Position numbers and translations under genes: made by a program
Shown here: piece by piece, positions 45,650-56,200 of the stretch
How positions within the stretch are numbered: position 1 is the first letter of the stretch
Layout of the letters: every line of letters begins with the position of its first letter
Notes under the pieces: generated by a model
Databases searched by the model: none
What the model saw: the letters and a program-made list of their open reading frames with translations, nothing else
Told to the model about the DNA's origin: nothing
Origin: Pyropia yezoensis
Lineage: Eukaryota > Rhodophyta > Bangiophyceae > Bangiales > Bangiaceae
DNA: 64,000 nt
Reading direction: 5' to 3'
Assembly: GCA_009829735.1 (NCBI GenBank)
Contig: CM020618.1
Coordinates: 9,143,119 to 9,207,118 of the forward strand

Positions 45650-47675
45650 GCGCGGACGGGGGCCGTAACAGTATCAGCCCGGTTCAAGACAAGCAGCAAT
45701 TCCGCCCAGAGGACGTATGCCCGACGGTAAGCAGCGGCACGAGACGGGCAAACGTAGCGGTCCAGCACGTCGCACACGGCTGCAACGCGCAGTCCGATCT
45801 TGTGGCACGCCCTGACTGCGAATGTACCCCGCTAGTAGGGAGCCGGGGTCACGCCGACGTCGACACGGAGGGCCCGAGCCATTGCGATGGCGTACTCCTT
45901 TGCCTGCTCTGCTCCAAAATCGAATGTTACCGCTCCAATCCCCAGCGACAACAACCACGAGCTGACACCAAGGGTGATGTGCAAGGGCATGGGCACGATA
46001 TTGTCCGGTGAGAAGTGCATTAGCGGTCGCTTTTCGAATGACAGGGCAGTCGAGACCGCGGGGGGCGTTGCCAGCGTCGTCAGAGGTCCGTTTGCATACA
46101 AGATCGCAGTCGCCGACTTGTGGTTGAGTGTGCGTGGCACGCGCGCAGCGCTGCTACCATCGTAGAGGGTGCCGTGAATCTCCCAATCAGGAAGTAGCGT
46201 ATTACTTGCGCTTGTCTCTCGCGCGAGAGAGCAGCAGTACGTTCAAGGAAATCGGCAGGCTGGCCCGGCGTGGCCGGCAAAGCATGTTGTGAATGAGAAG
46301 TTCCCCATGAACCTCATGTGCACCGGTCGCGTGACACCAGCCACAGTGACTCCGTTGGTCCGCAGGTCCTCAATATCTGGCACGTACAGCTCCGCCATGA
46401 CGGCCAGTGACAAGTAGTTGTCCTTCTGGCATGGGAACATTCCAAAGAGAGTCGTGTTGTACCTGCTGCACGAATGTCGCTGGTTGATGCACGCTAGCAT
46501 TGCCTTGCATGAGCTTTGATGTCCGCTTTTGTCGAGGCGAAACGGAAGAAGATCTTTACCGGATGGCCGGGCCGCGACGGGGCGCTAGATAGACTGGTTC
46601 CTGGCCAGGAGATCCTCCAACAGCGCATCAAATGCTGCCCTAAAGCTAACCAGAGTGGCACCACCGGTTGAAGGTTGCACTAGATTGCGCTCTTCTGCGT
46701 AGGCCGCTAGACCATCAGCGCGCATGACCGGGGTGCTGGCCAGGCCGCTCTGCGACCCGCCGATTAGGCCGCGGATCCGCTGCCACGTCACATGCGATAC
46801 GCTCTTTGCCACGATGAACTGCGTCCGCAGCCTCACGGGAATAGCGGAGAGTGCTGTGAGCGACACAACGGCCATAATCCCCGGCTCCGTGGCCCGCCGG
46901 CAGACATCCTTCAGGACGACCTCCGTAGCAGTATCATCTTCGCGGCACAATCTTTCCATCGAAAAATATGCACCAAGGGACAGCCGCAGAGCTTGTCTGC
47001 GACCGACGTCAACCTTACACGGCACGGTCTAGCGGGTGTACAGCAAGTCACGCCTGATGCCCGACCTTGGCCTTCACTTAAGTAGCTTTTCAGCCGCAAG
47101 GTGCATGCCGACGATGGCCCCGACAGACCGCCGCTGGGTCTCGTCGAGCGTGACATACGAGCCAATGACCGTCGCGATGGCCGAATCGGCGCTAGGATTG
47201 AACCCGAGCGCTGGCACGCCCGAGGCACTCTCATTGGTCACGGTGGGCGCGCGGACCGCCGCACAGCTCACCGGAGCACACAGAGCGGTCGCGTCGACGG
47301 CGCCGCAAGATGGCCCTCCGGGGACCCCTATAAGGACTTCCCCCTAATCCCATGCCTCATACCTAAGGGATATTATCTGGGACCACTCCTTACAGATCCT
47401 GCCGAACCAGCGCCTGGCAACATCGATCAAGTCCTTGTATTGTGGGGCATGACGCGGTGTTCCTTCCAGACTTAAGATAAGTCAGCCGCTGTCTGACGGT
47501 GTGTGCCAGCCGGACGACAACAGCTATCGACAGCCCATCATGGCCTGTCGAAAGGCGCCACCGTCAGCAACCATGACGATGCACATCTGCCACAGCTGGC
47601 TAGTCCGTAAGAATGTCCTCGCTGGAGCATTGCAGCCATATGACTGGCTAGCCGGCCGGCCATTTCGGTCGACTC
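45650..47675. repeat. Spacer copy 9 (transposase-like pseudogene)
   Basis: 2026 bp. Back to GAGGTCCGTTTG and GCTTTTCGAATG, as in copy 5, between two copies with GAGGCCCGTTTG. Confidence 0.93.
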
Positions 47676-48246
47676 TGTGGTATAAAACTCGATCCTCTCA
47701 GACACGTGTCAATATCCCTCGGGGGAAAGGGACAGGTAACACAGAAAGGGGAACTACGAGAATGGTATGCCTGTTGCCTCACGTGCCTGCTCGCAGAGCA
47801 AACAGATACGCACGGTAGTGCACACGGGGAAGAGGAAAGCAAACGCGCAGTTGTCTTTTTCCTGAGGGCGCGGGCCAAGGGCGCCTCGCTGTCCCTCTTA
47901 ACGTGCATCTGGGGGAGCCTCGGCACGTTGGCCAGGTAGCCCCCCCATAACCCCGAGTGGCCCCGACCCGAGTCTAACCTCGTCAGGTCGGGGGCCACTA
48001 TCACTACTAATTCTATTCCCACTCACTAATCTCACACTCAATTTCTCTCAAATCAAGTCCCTCACAAGTATGCAAAAACCCATCAGCAATCCCTCTCTCA
48101 CGTGTGGATAGCGTAGTCCACCGCATCCCAGTGCCGGGCACGGGCCACGGCCGCCAACCATCACCACACGGCGGGCGTGTTCTGGCACCTGGTGCCCTCT
48201 GGTTGTAGTCCCGGGTCGGCGCCAAGTCGGGGCCAGGGATGCTACA
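47676..48246 (-). mobile_element. Solo LTR 9 of the array, E2-right-LTR type
   Basis: 571 bp. It carries the 7-C tract, CCACTATCACTAC and CATCAGCAATCCC, a combination otherwise seen only in the right LTR of E2 (59357-59927) and not in E2's left LTR next door. It therefore derives from exchange involving E2's right LTR. Confidence 0.95.
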
Positions 48247-50272
48247 GCGCGGACGGGGGCCGTAACAGTATCAGCCCGGTTCAAGACAAGCAGCAATTCC
48301 GCCCAGAGGACGTATGCCCGACGGTAAGCAGCGGCACGAGACGGGCAAACGTAGCGGTCCAGCACGTCGCACACGGCTGCAACGCGCAGTCCGATCTTGT
48401 GGCACGCCCTGACTGCGAATGTACCCCGCTAGTAGGGAGCCGGGGTCACGCCGACGTCGACACGGAGGGCCCGAGCCATTGCGATGGCGTACTCCTTTGC
48501 CTGCTCTGCTCCAAAATCGAATGTTACCGCTCCAATCCCCAGCGACAACAACCACGAGCTGACACCAAGGGTGATGTGCAAGGGCATGGGCACGATATTG
48601 TCCGGTGAGAAGTGCATTAGCGGTCGCTTTTCGAATGACAGGGCAGTCGAGACCGCGGGGGGCGTTGCCAGCGTCGTCAGAGGCCCGTTTGCATACAAGA
48701 TCGCAGTCGCCGACTTGTGGTTGAGTGTGCGTGGCACGCGCGCAGCGCTGCTACCATCGTAGAGGGTGCCGTGAATCTCCCAATCAGGAAGTAGCGTATT
48801 ACTTGCGCTTGTCTCTCGCGCGAGAGAGCAGCAGTACGTTCAAGGAAATCGGCAGGCTGGCCCGGCGTGGCCGGCAAAGCATGTTGTGAATGAGAAGTTC
48901 CCCATGAACCTCATGTGCACCGGTCGCGTGACACCAGCCACAGTGACTCCGTTGGTCCGCAGGTCCTCAATATCTGGCACGTACAGCTCCGCCATGACGG
49001 CCAGTGACAAGTAGTTGTCCTTCTGGCATGGGAACATTCCAAAGAGAGTCGTGTTGTACCTGCTGCACGAATGTCGCTGGTTGATGCACGCTAGCATTGC
49101 CTTGCATGAGCTTTGATGTCCGCTTTTGTCGAGGCGAAACGGAAGAAGATCTTTACCGGATGGCCGGGCCGCGACGGGGCGCTAGATAGACTGGTTCCTG
49201 GCCAGGAGATCCTCCAACAGCGCATCAAATGCTGCCCTAAAGCTAACCAGAGTGGCACCACCGGTTGAAGGTTGCACTAGATTGCGCTCTTCTGCGTAGG
49301 CCGCTAGACCATCAGCGCGCATGACCGGGGTGCTGGCCAGGCCGCTCTGCGACCCGCCGATTAGGCCGCGGATCCGCTGCCACGTCACATGCGATACGCT
49401 CTTTGCCACGATGAACTGCGTCCGCAGCCTCACGGGAGTAGCGGAGAGTGCTGTGAGCGACACAACGGCCATAATCCCCGGCTCCGTGGCCCGCCGGCAG
49501 ACATCCTTCAGGACGACCTCCGTAGCAGTATCATCTTCGCGGCACAATCTTTCCATCGAAAAATATGCACCAAGGGACAGCCGCAGAGCTTGTCTGCGAC
49601 CGACGTCAACCTTACACGGCACGGTCTAGCGGGTGTACAGCAAGTCACGCCTGATGCCCGACCTTGGCCTTCACTTAAGTAGCTTTTCAGCCGCAAGGTG
49701 CATGCCGACGATGGCCCCGACAGACCGCCGCTGGGTCTCGTCGAGCGTGACATACGAGCCAATGACCGTCGCGATGGCCGAATCGGCGCTAGGATTGAAC
49801 CCGAGCGCTGGCACGCCCGAGGCACTCTCATTGGTCACGGTGGGCGCGCGGACCGCCGCACAGCTCACCGGAGCACACAGAGCGGTCGCGTCGACGGCGC
49901 CGCAAGATGGCCCTCCGGGGACCCCTATAAGGACTTCCCCCTAATCCCATGCCTCATACCTAAGGGATATTATCTGGGACCACTCCTTACAGATCCTGCC
50001 GAACCAGCGCCTGGCAACATCGATCAAGTCCTTGTATTGTGGGGCATGACGCGGTGTTCCTTCCAGACTTAAGATAAGTCAGCCGCTGTCTGACGGTGTG
50101 TGCCAGCCGGACGACAACAGCTATCGACAGCCCATCATGGCCTGTCGAAAGGCGCCACCGTCAGCAACCATGACGATGCACATCTGCCACAGCTGGCTAG
50201 TCCGTAAGAATGTCCTCGCTGGAGCATTGCAGCCATATGACTGGCTAGCCGGCCGGCCATTTCGGTCGACTC
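48247..50272. repeat. Spacer copy 10 (transposase-like pseudogene)
   Basis: 2026 bp. Private G in CACGGGAGTAGCGG; GAGGCCCGTTTG. It ends in GACTC (50268-50272), the left target duplication of E2. Confidence 0.93.
50268..50272. repeat. E2 target-site duplication, left copy (GACTC)
   Basis: GACTC before the left LTR and again directly after the right LTR at 59928-59932. The same five bases precede every solo LTR of the array. Confidence 0.9.
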
Positions 50273-50844
50273 TGTGGTATAAAACTCGATCCTCTCAGAC
50301 ACGTGTCAATATCCCTCGGGGGAAAGGGACAGGTAACACAGAAAGGGGAACTACGAGAATGGTATGCCTGTTGCCTCACGTGCCTGCTCGCAGAGCAAAC
50401 AGATACGCACGGTAGTGCACACGGGGAAGAGGAAAGCAAACGCGCAGTTGTCTTTTTCCTGAGGGCGCGGGCCAAGGGCGCCTCGCTGTCCCTCTTAACG
50501 TGCATCTGGGGGAGCCTCGGCACGTTGGCCAGGTAGCCCCCCCCATAACCCCGAGTGGCCCCGACCCGAGTCTAACCTCGTCAGGTCGGGGGCCACTTTC
50601 ACTACTAATTCTATTCCCACTCACTAATCTCACACTCAATTTCTCTCAAATCAAGTCCCTCACAAGTATGCAAAAACCCATCAGAAATCCCTCTCTCACG
50701 TGTGGATAGCGTAGTCCACCGCATCCCAGTGCCGTGCACGGGCCACGGCCGCCAACCATCACCACACGGCGGGCGTGTTCTGGCACCTGGTGCCCTCTGG
50801 TTGTAGTCCCGGGTCGGCGCCAAGTCGGGGCCAGGGATGCTACA
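50273..50844 (-). repeat. E2 left LTR (3' LTR in element orientation), last LTR of the array
   Basis: 572 bp, 8-C form with a private T in GTGCCGTGCACGGG. It ends GATGCTACA and is followed by the E2 polypurine tract instead of GCGCG. Confidence 0.95.
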
Positions 50845-50859
50845 TAGCTCCCTCCCTAG
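50845..50859 (-). other. E2 polypurine tract
   Basis: CTAGGGAGGGAGCTA on the minus strand, directly upstream of the 3' LTR, as in E1. Confidence 0.75.
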
Positions 50860-51032
50860 TCCGGCACGTCCTCGGGCCGAACCAGGTGCCACCGTGCACA
50901 GCCTCGAGCACGTCCACACCGGTGCCGAGGTCGAGCGTCTTCACCCCGGTCACGATCACCTGCTCCGATTCTGTCCGCCCCCCCCCTTTCTCGTTCACCT
51001 TGGCCCTCTCGTTCCCCCGGAGTCTGGACGTC

Positions 51033-53150
51033 ATGTCCAGTTCCGAGATCCAAGCTGGGCCCGTGGTTCCGGCGGCGAGTGTTGCGGAGGAGAACTCGGG
51101 TAGTCGCGCCCCTCTCCTGCCTCCGGTTCCTCGGGTGTCGATGTCGGCGCCGGTCGACACGGCGGGGACGGATCGCGTTCCCCCGGCTTCTGTGATGCAC
51201 CCGGTCGAGACCCCCCCGGTGGGTCTCACGGAGATGCTTCTTGGGCAGGACCCTCTGGCGGCCCGGCGTTACTCCACGGTGGTCGGCAACGCCGGCGCGG
51301 CCCTGTGCCAGCAGGATTGCTTGGACCTCTGGCGCAAGGAACTCCAGCGCGGGGTCTTGACAGAGATGGATAAGGTTCGTCTTCACACGGCGGACCAGAT
51401 GCGCCTGGCACAAGACCGCTCCCAGAGCTTCTCGGGTTCCTCTTGGGTTGCTCGTCTGGAGGATCTCCCCTTCGCGCTGGTGCTGGATCTGCCCTTGACC
51501 GAGCGTCGCGTGTCCGCGTCCGTTCTCCGGTGGCCGGAGGAAGAAGGGTACGTCCACCGGGCGCTCAAGGTCTGGGACGAGGCGCTCAAGGGGTTGGGGA
51601 GCCTGAACTGCGACCCCCGTCCGAGCATGGTCGCTCTGGAGCCGCCTTTCCTGACCCGGAAATACTCCAAGTTGTCGCCGGCACGGGAGCAAGGCGAGCG
51701 ACGCGGCCGTCAGCGTGACTTTTTCGTGAGCTGCAACCATCAGGAGTTTTGGAAGCTGGACAAGGCTGACCGGGCGGCGTACTACCCCAAGGTCATCCCG
51801 CAGCAGCAGGAAATCGAAATCCTGGTCGGGTTTGCTCCATCCAGCATCCCCTTCACCTGGTACTTCTTGGACGCCTTGACTCAGGCGTCGATCAAGGGCT
51901 TCTTCCACTCGATCCCGTACATGATGTACACGTCCGAGATGACAGTCTTGGCGGCCAACCACTGGCTTCACGAGGTCTTGGTGTCCAACCGGCTTTGGTT
52001 TCTCCCTGACCTCCTGATGGTCTGGATCGTCGACAAGTTGACCGTCGACTTCCTGTGCAGCCAGGACGACGAGTACAAGGAGCTCTTCCAGGCGATGATT
52101 GACTTCCAGCGTCTGGTGCCGGTGCATGACCGGAACTTTTTGAACGCGATTGCCGACCAGAACCGCCCGCGTCGGGATGGCTTCGGTTGGGCGCAGGTGG
52201 TCCACCAGTCCTCTCCGGCCAAGGTGCAGCTGGCGACGCCGCTTCCGGCGTGGCCGCAGCTAGGTAGCTTTCCTGCCCCGGCCGACCTTTATCTTCTGCC
52301 AGTTGGGCCGCCGGTGCAGGAGTCGGGATGGGCCGCGGCGGTCGGTCAGGCGTCTGCGGCGGCTCCGCTTCCTCCTGTTGCACCTGTCGCCCCGGTGGCC
52401 TCGCCTGAACCGTCGCCGGCGCGTTCACGCCCTGTTCCGGCTGTGCCGGTACTTCAAGCTCCTCCGGCACCGCGCCTGTCCGCGGCGAGTCTGGGGGTGA
52501 CCGTGCGGTCGCCTACCACTCCGGCCGCTCCGCCTCGGACGCCTTCTTCCAACGCCGGCGGCGCTGTGCCTCCGCTGGAGTTGGGTACTCCGGTTTCGGG
52601 GGCCGTTGTGTACCGTCCGGTGGTGTCATCCTCGGGGCGGTTCGAGATTCCGGCGCCGACTCTGCGCCTTACCCGCTTCCGGGTGCCTGACTGGTACCTG
52701 ATCCAAGGTGGTCCGACATGCGACCAGTACGACGTCGGTATGATTGAAGACCAGCTGGGTCGTCTTCCGGTGCAGGTTGAAGGCGTTGGGTCCTCCCTGG
52801 TGCTGGGTACTTACGCCAGCGTCTTGAACAACGTGGTTGACCGGGTGTTTGCTTGCGCGGACAGCGGCCAGATGTCGAACAGCCCGGTGGTTGGCGAACT
52901 TCTGGCGACCTTGACGCGGCATGGCTTGGCCCAGCAGTGGTCAGAAACCTTCACTGGCTTCCAGGGGCGCCGACGGGCATATCTGGATGAGCGGGAGCCC
53001 CCGGCAACAACCGGTACTACTCCGATGGCGTCATACCGGGATGCACCGCGTCCACCGCACTACGTCATCCCGTCTTCCTCCGGTTCCCGTCGTGCCGCGG
53101 AGGCAGCGCTGGAGGACACTCCCGCGGCTCAGCGTCCGCGCCGGGAGTAG
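51033..53150 (+). CDS. E2 antisense frame (aORF), 705 codons, unknown function
   Basis: A long, intact plus-strand frame opposite in sense to gag-pol and ending 145 bp from the convergent pol end. I chose the ATG at 51033, the first outside the LTR; the frame is open upstream to an in-LTR ATG at 50775. Residues 1-70 are Pro/Ala/Ser rich. ~70-390 look globular, with aromatic- and Leu-rich stretches (SIPFTWYFLDALTQASIKGF; HEVLVSNRLWFLPDLLMVWI). ~390-540 is a Pro/Ala/Val linker. ~540-655 is a second globular region (RVPDWYLIQGGPTCDQYDVG; LGTYASVLNNVVDRVF). The end is a basic AAQRPRRE. There is no transmembrane segment, zinc knuckle or catalytic motif that I recognise. Maintenance of such length in two copies argues for coding. 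It is not a mere mirror of pol, because it lies outside the pol region. Possible roles (regulator, particle protein, chromatin factor) are guesses. Confidence 0.8.
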   Translation: MSSSEIQAGPVVPAASVAEENSGSRAPLLPPVPRVSMSAPVDTAGTDRVPPASVMHPVETPPVGLTEMLLGQDPLAARRYSTVVGNAGAALCQQDCLDLWRKELQRGVLTEMDKVRLHTADQMRLAQDRSQSFSGSSWVARLEDLPFALVLDLPLTERRVSASVLRWPEEEGYVHRALKVWDEALKGLGSLNCDPRPSMVALEPPFLTRKYSKLSPAREQGERRGRQRDFFVSCNHQEFWKLDKADRAAYYPKVIPQQQEIEILVGFAPSSIPFTWYFLDALTQASIKGFFHSIPYMMYTSEMTVLAANHWLHEVLVSNRLWFLPDLLMVWIVDKLTVDFLCSQDDEYKELFQAMIDFQRLVPVHDRNFLNAIADQNRPRRDGFGWAQVVHQSSPAKVQLATPLPAWPQLGSFPAPADLYLLPVGPPVQESGWAAAVGQASAAAPLPPVAPVAPVASPEPSPARSRPVPAVPVLQAPPAPRLSAASLGVTVRSPTTPAAPPRTPSSNAGGAVPPLELGTPVSGAVVYRPVVSSSGRFEIPAPTLRLTRFRVPDWYLIQGGPTCDQYDVGMIEDQLGRLPVQVEGVGSSLVLGTYASVLNNVVDRVFACADSGQMSNSPVVGELLATLTRHGLAQQWSETFTGFQGRRRAYLDEREPPATTGTTPMASYRDAPRPPHYVIPSSSGSRRAAEAALEDTPAAQRPRRE

Positions 53151-53295
53151 TAGTTGGAGGCAAGGAGGGTAAGGGTCTTGGGAGGAGCGAGGAGGGAAGA
53201 GGCGGAGAGAAGGGTTGCCCGAGCGGGTGCTTGTTTTCCTTGATTGTTCCATGCATGTATTGCGTGTTCTCCTTGATATACCCGTTCCCTTCTTC

Positions 53296-56200
53296 TCAAT
53301 CCTCTTGTTCCGCATCCGTTGCGGATGAACTCGGCTCGTCCCGAGGGTCTTGGTTGGCCCCATCCTCTTGGTCCTCCTCCGAGTCCGACTCCAGAATCTT
53401 GCCGGCTCTGGCCACTGGAGTGCCCTCTATCCCGTTCCGTCGCGTGTAGGCACAGACATCCGCGATGGGTAGCCGGTTTGAGGGTTCCCAGGTATCATCT
53501 GCCGGGTTAAAACCGAACCAGCGTACTCGCAGGCACAGGCGTCCATCTCTCCAGGCATGGTCCACAAACTTGACGTAGACATATTCCCGACCTTCTTCTT
53601 GGGATAGCCAGGGTACTGCGGCCCGCTTGCGCCGGGTCAAGTCCCGTTGGCTTGGCGGTGGAGCTCGGGTGACATGGTCGCTGCTCACGCGGTACGGGGA
53701 GCCATCCACGTTTAGAAGAAAGGTCCAACCGTCCGTATTCAGGATCTCATAAGGTCCATCCGTCTTCGAGTCCAGCTTCCCCCGGGTCTTGCTATGGTTG
53801 TCCACAAAAACCCAGTCGCCACCACCCAGTTCCTTGTTCTTTTCCCGAACGCCCTTGTCATAGCCCCGCTTGTATCGCTCCTGGGTCTTCGAGATTGACT
53901 CCTTGACTCTGGGGAGCAGGAGCTTCAGTTGTTCCAGGAACTCATCCTTGGCCTTGGGACCTGACTTCAGTGCAGGCTGGAGACCATCTGGTATTCTTTC
54001 CAGGGAGAAGTTGGTCAGCCGCCTTGGGGTGACAAAGTCGAGTGGAGCGACTCCCGTTGTCCGGTGAACTCGGGAGTTGTAGGCTAGAGTGAGGACAGCC
54101 AGGAGCTCGTCCCAGTCTTCTTGGTGCACCTCCACGTAGTGCCGTAGCATGTCTACTAGGGTCCGGTTGAATCGTTCCACCTGGCCGTTCGTTTGAGGGT
54201 GGTACGTCGTAGTGTACAAGTTCTTGATGCCCATCAGGTCACAGACTCCTTGGAAGAACAGGGATGCAAACTGGGGACCGTTGTCGGTTAAGACGGAGTC
54301 TGGAGGGCCGTAGGCAGCTATCCAGTACTCGCAAAAGGCTGACGTGACATCCAGAGCCGTGATGGTCCTCAGCGGGATTCCTCGAGTGAACTTGGAGAAC
54401 CGGGCACAAATGATGAGCAGGTATATGTTGCCACTGGATGTTTCACGTAGGGGCCCCAGGATGTCCATGCTTAAGCTTGCAAAGGGCTCCGCCGCAGGGA
54501 ATAGGCGTAGCTTAGAAGTCTTCTTCCTCTGGGACAACCGGTTCCTTGCACACGAAACACAAGCCTCCAGGTACTTATGGACGTCACTGGCCTTGGTTTC
54601 CCAGTAATAGTGTCGTCTCATGGAAGCATACATCCGATTGATACCAGGATGTTCGGCCTGGGGAAACGAGTGCTCCGGGCGTAGGATGTCAGCTCGTAGG
54701 CCCCGGGGTACGTAGACTTGAGTGGCCCCATCGAAGGGTGACACCCGTACTAGGAGTCCGTCCGTAGACTCGGAGAAACGACTGTTCCGGTTCAGGTCCA
54801 TTTGGTGGCGAAGCTCCAAGCATTGAGGCTCCGTCAGTTGTGCCTCCAGCATCCGGTGAATGGTCACCGGTTGATGAGCTTCAGGTGTCTCATACAGGGG
54901 AGCGTGCCAGCCACGTCCGACATTCGGGAGGATGAAGCAAGGTATTTCCTCCGGAATAGGACCGGTGTCGGCTGCAGGAGTCTCCAACCGGGACATGGTG
55001 TCGGCGCAGTGGTGCTCCCTCCCTGCTCTGGTGCACACCTTGTACTTGAACTCCGAAAGGCGTAGGCGCCACCGGGCGACCCTTCCTTGACTGCTGTCCA
55101 TGCATAGCAGCCACCTTAGACTGGCGTGATCCGTCCGGATGAGGAACTCTTGTCCTTCAAGATATGCCCGTAACAGGAAGCAAGCCCAGACGACTGCCAA
55201 GCACTCGCGCTCGGTCGTGGAATAGTTCTTCTCAGCTGGAGTCAAGACGCGACTGTAGTAGCCTATCGGGAGAAAGTGCCCATCAGGTTGCTGCTGGAGT
55301 AGTGAGCACCCCACCTCGACGCCACAGGCATCAGTCTCCAGAACAAACTGGCCCTCCCGCTTGGGTAACGCCAGTACTGGAGTGGTGGTCAGGCGCTTCT
55401 TGAGCTCTTCGAAGGCCGCGGTCTGCTTCTCGTCGAACACCGGGAGTTGTGCGGGAAGCTTCTTGCTGGTCAGCTTGGTCAGTGGCCGGGCAATCAGAGC
55501 ATAGTCCCGTACGAACCAGCGATAGACGTTGCACATACCGAGGAAGCTCTTGAGTTCCGTCTGGGTTTTGGGTTGCCGTGCCTGTCGAAGGGCCTTGATG
55601 TTCTTCTCATTGACTCGGAGCTCCCCCGGACTCAGCACATGCCCCAGGTACTCCACCTCAGTCTCAAACAGGTGGCACTTCTCGGCCTTGAGGGTAACTC
55701 CAGCCTTGGACAGGAGGGCCAGGACCTCTCGAAAGTGCTCCAGGTGTTCCGCTCGGGTCTTGGAGAAAACGATAATGTCGTCCAGGTAGACCAAACATGT
55801 TCTCCACCTTAGCCCGGACAGGATGATGTCGATGGCTCTTTGGAAGGTCGCCGGAGCATTGGTGAGACCAAAAGGAAGACGCTTGCACCGGAATAGTCCC
55901 AGGTGGCACGTGAAGGTGGTCTTGTCCTTGTCCTCGTCAGCCAGAGGGATCTGCCAGTAACCGGCATTACAATCCAGCGTCGAGAAGAGGGTGGCATCAC
56001 GAAGAAAGTCGAGGCAATCATCCATCCGGGGGATCGGGTATACGTCCTTGACTGTCATCTCGTTCAGGCGCCGGTAGTCAACGCAGAAACGGAAGTGACC
56101 GCCGGTTTCCGGGACGACTACCACCGGGAAAGCCCACTCGCCATCAGACGGCTCGATAACATCCATCTTGAGCATCTTGTTAACCTGCTTCTCAATCTCA

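Larger units (their letters stand above)
24299..50844. repeat. LTR-plus-spacer tandem array: ten spacers, eleven LTRs
   Basis: A regular array bounded by the right LTR of E1 and the left LTR of E2. The unit is one LTR (571-572 bp) plus a 2025-2026-bp spacer, period 2595-2598 bp. LTR starts are 24299, 26897, 29495, 32091, 34688, 37286, 39883, 42480, 45078, 47676 and 50273. All LTRs have the same orientation. Copies are almost identical, differing by scattered single-base changes and 1-bp length changes that are shared by neighbouring units. Each internal LTR is preceded by GACTC (E2's target duplication) and followed by GCGCG (E1's). This is the signature of unequal exchange between LTRs of two adjacent elements. 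Confidence 0.95.

Noticed and set aside
24299-50844. CRISPR array or rRNA-type gene repeat
   Set aside because: Units are 2.6 kb, the 'repeat' is a 571-bp LTR with TG...CA ends, and all spacers are the same sequence. There is no rRNA-like conserved core.
24299-50844. Assembly artefact producing a false array
   Set aside because: Not fully excluded, but units carry distinct, position-dependent variants and 1-bp length differences, and the array joins cleanly to two elements with proper target duplications. A looping error would give identical units.
50775-51032. In-LTR ATG as the start of the antisense frame
   Set aside because: The frame is open there, but the same LTR sequence leads into spacers in the array without a long frame, and the first ATG outside the LTR gives a natural start. 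Left as an alternative only.
51033-53150. Antisense frame as a mirror-image shadow of pol
   Set aside because: It does not overlap pol: pol ends at 53296 and the frame lies wholly between that point and the LTR. It is far too long for a chance frame and is kept in both elements.
53231-53449. Small plus-strand frames inside pol and gag regions
   Set aside because: They lie opposite well-supported retroelement frames, have no motifs and differ between E1 and E2, so they are shadows.
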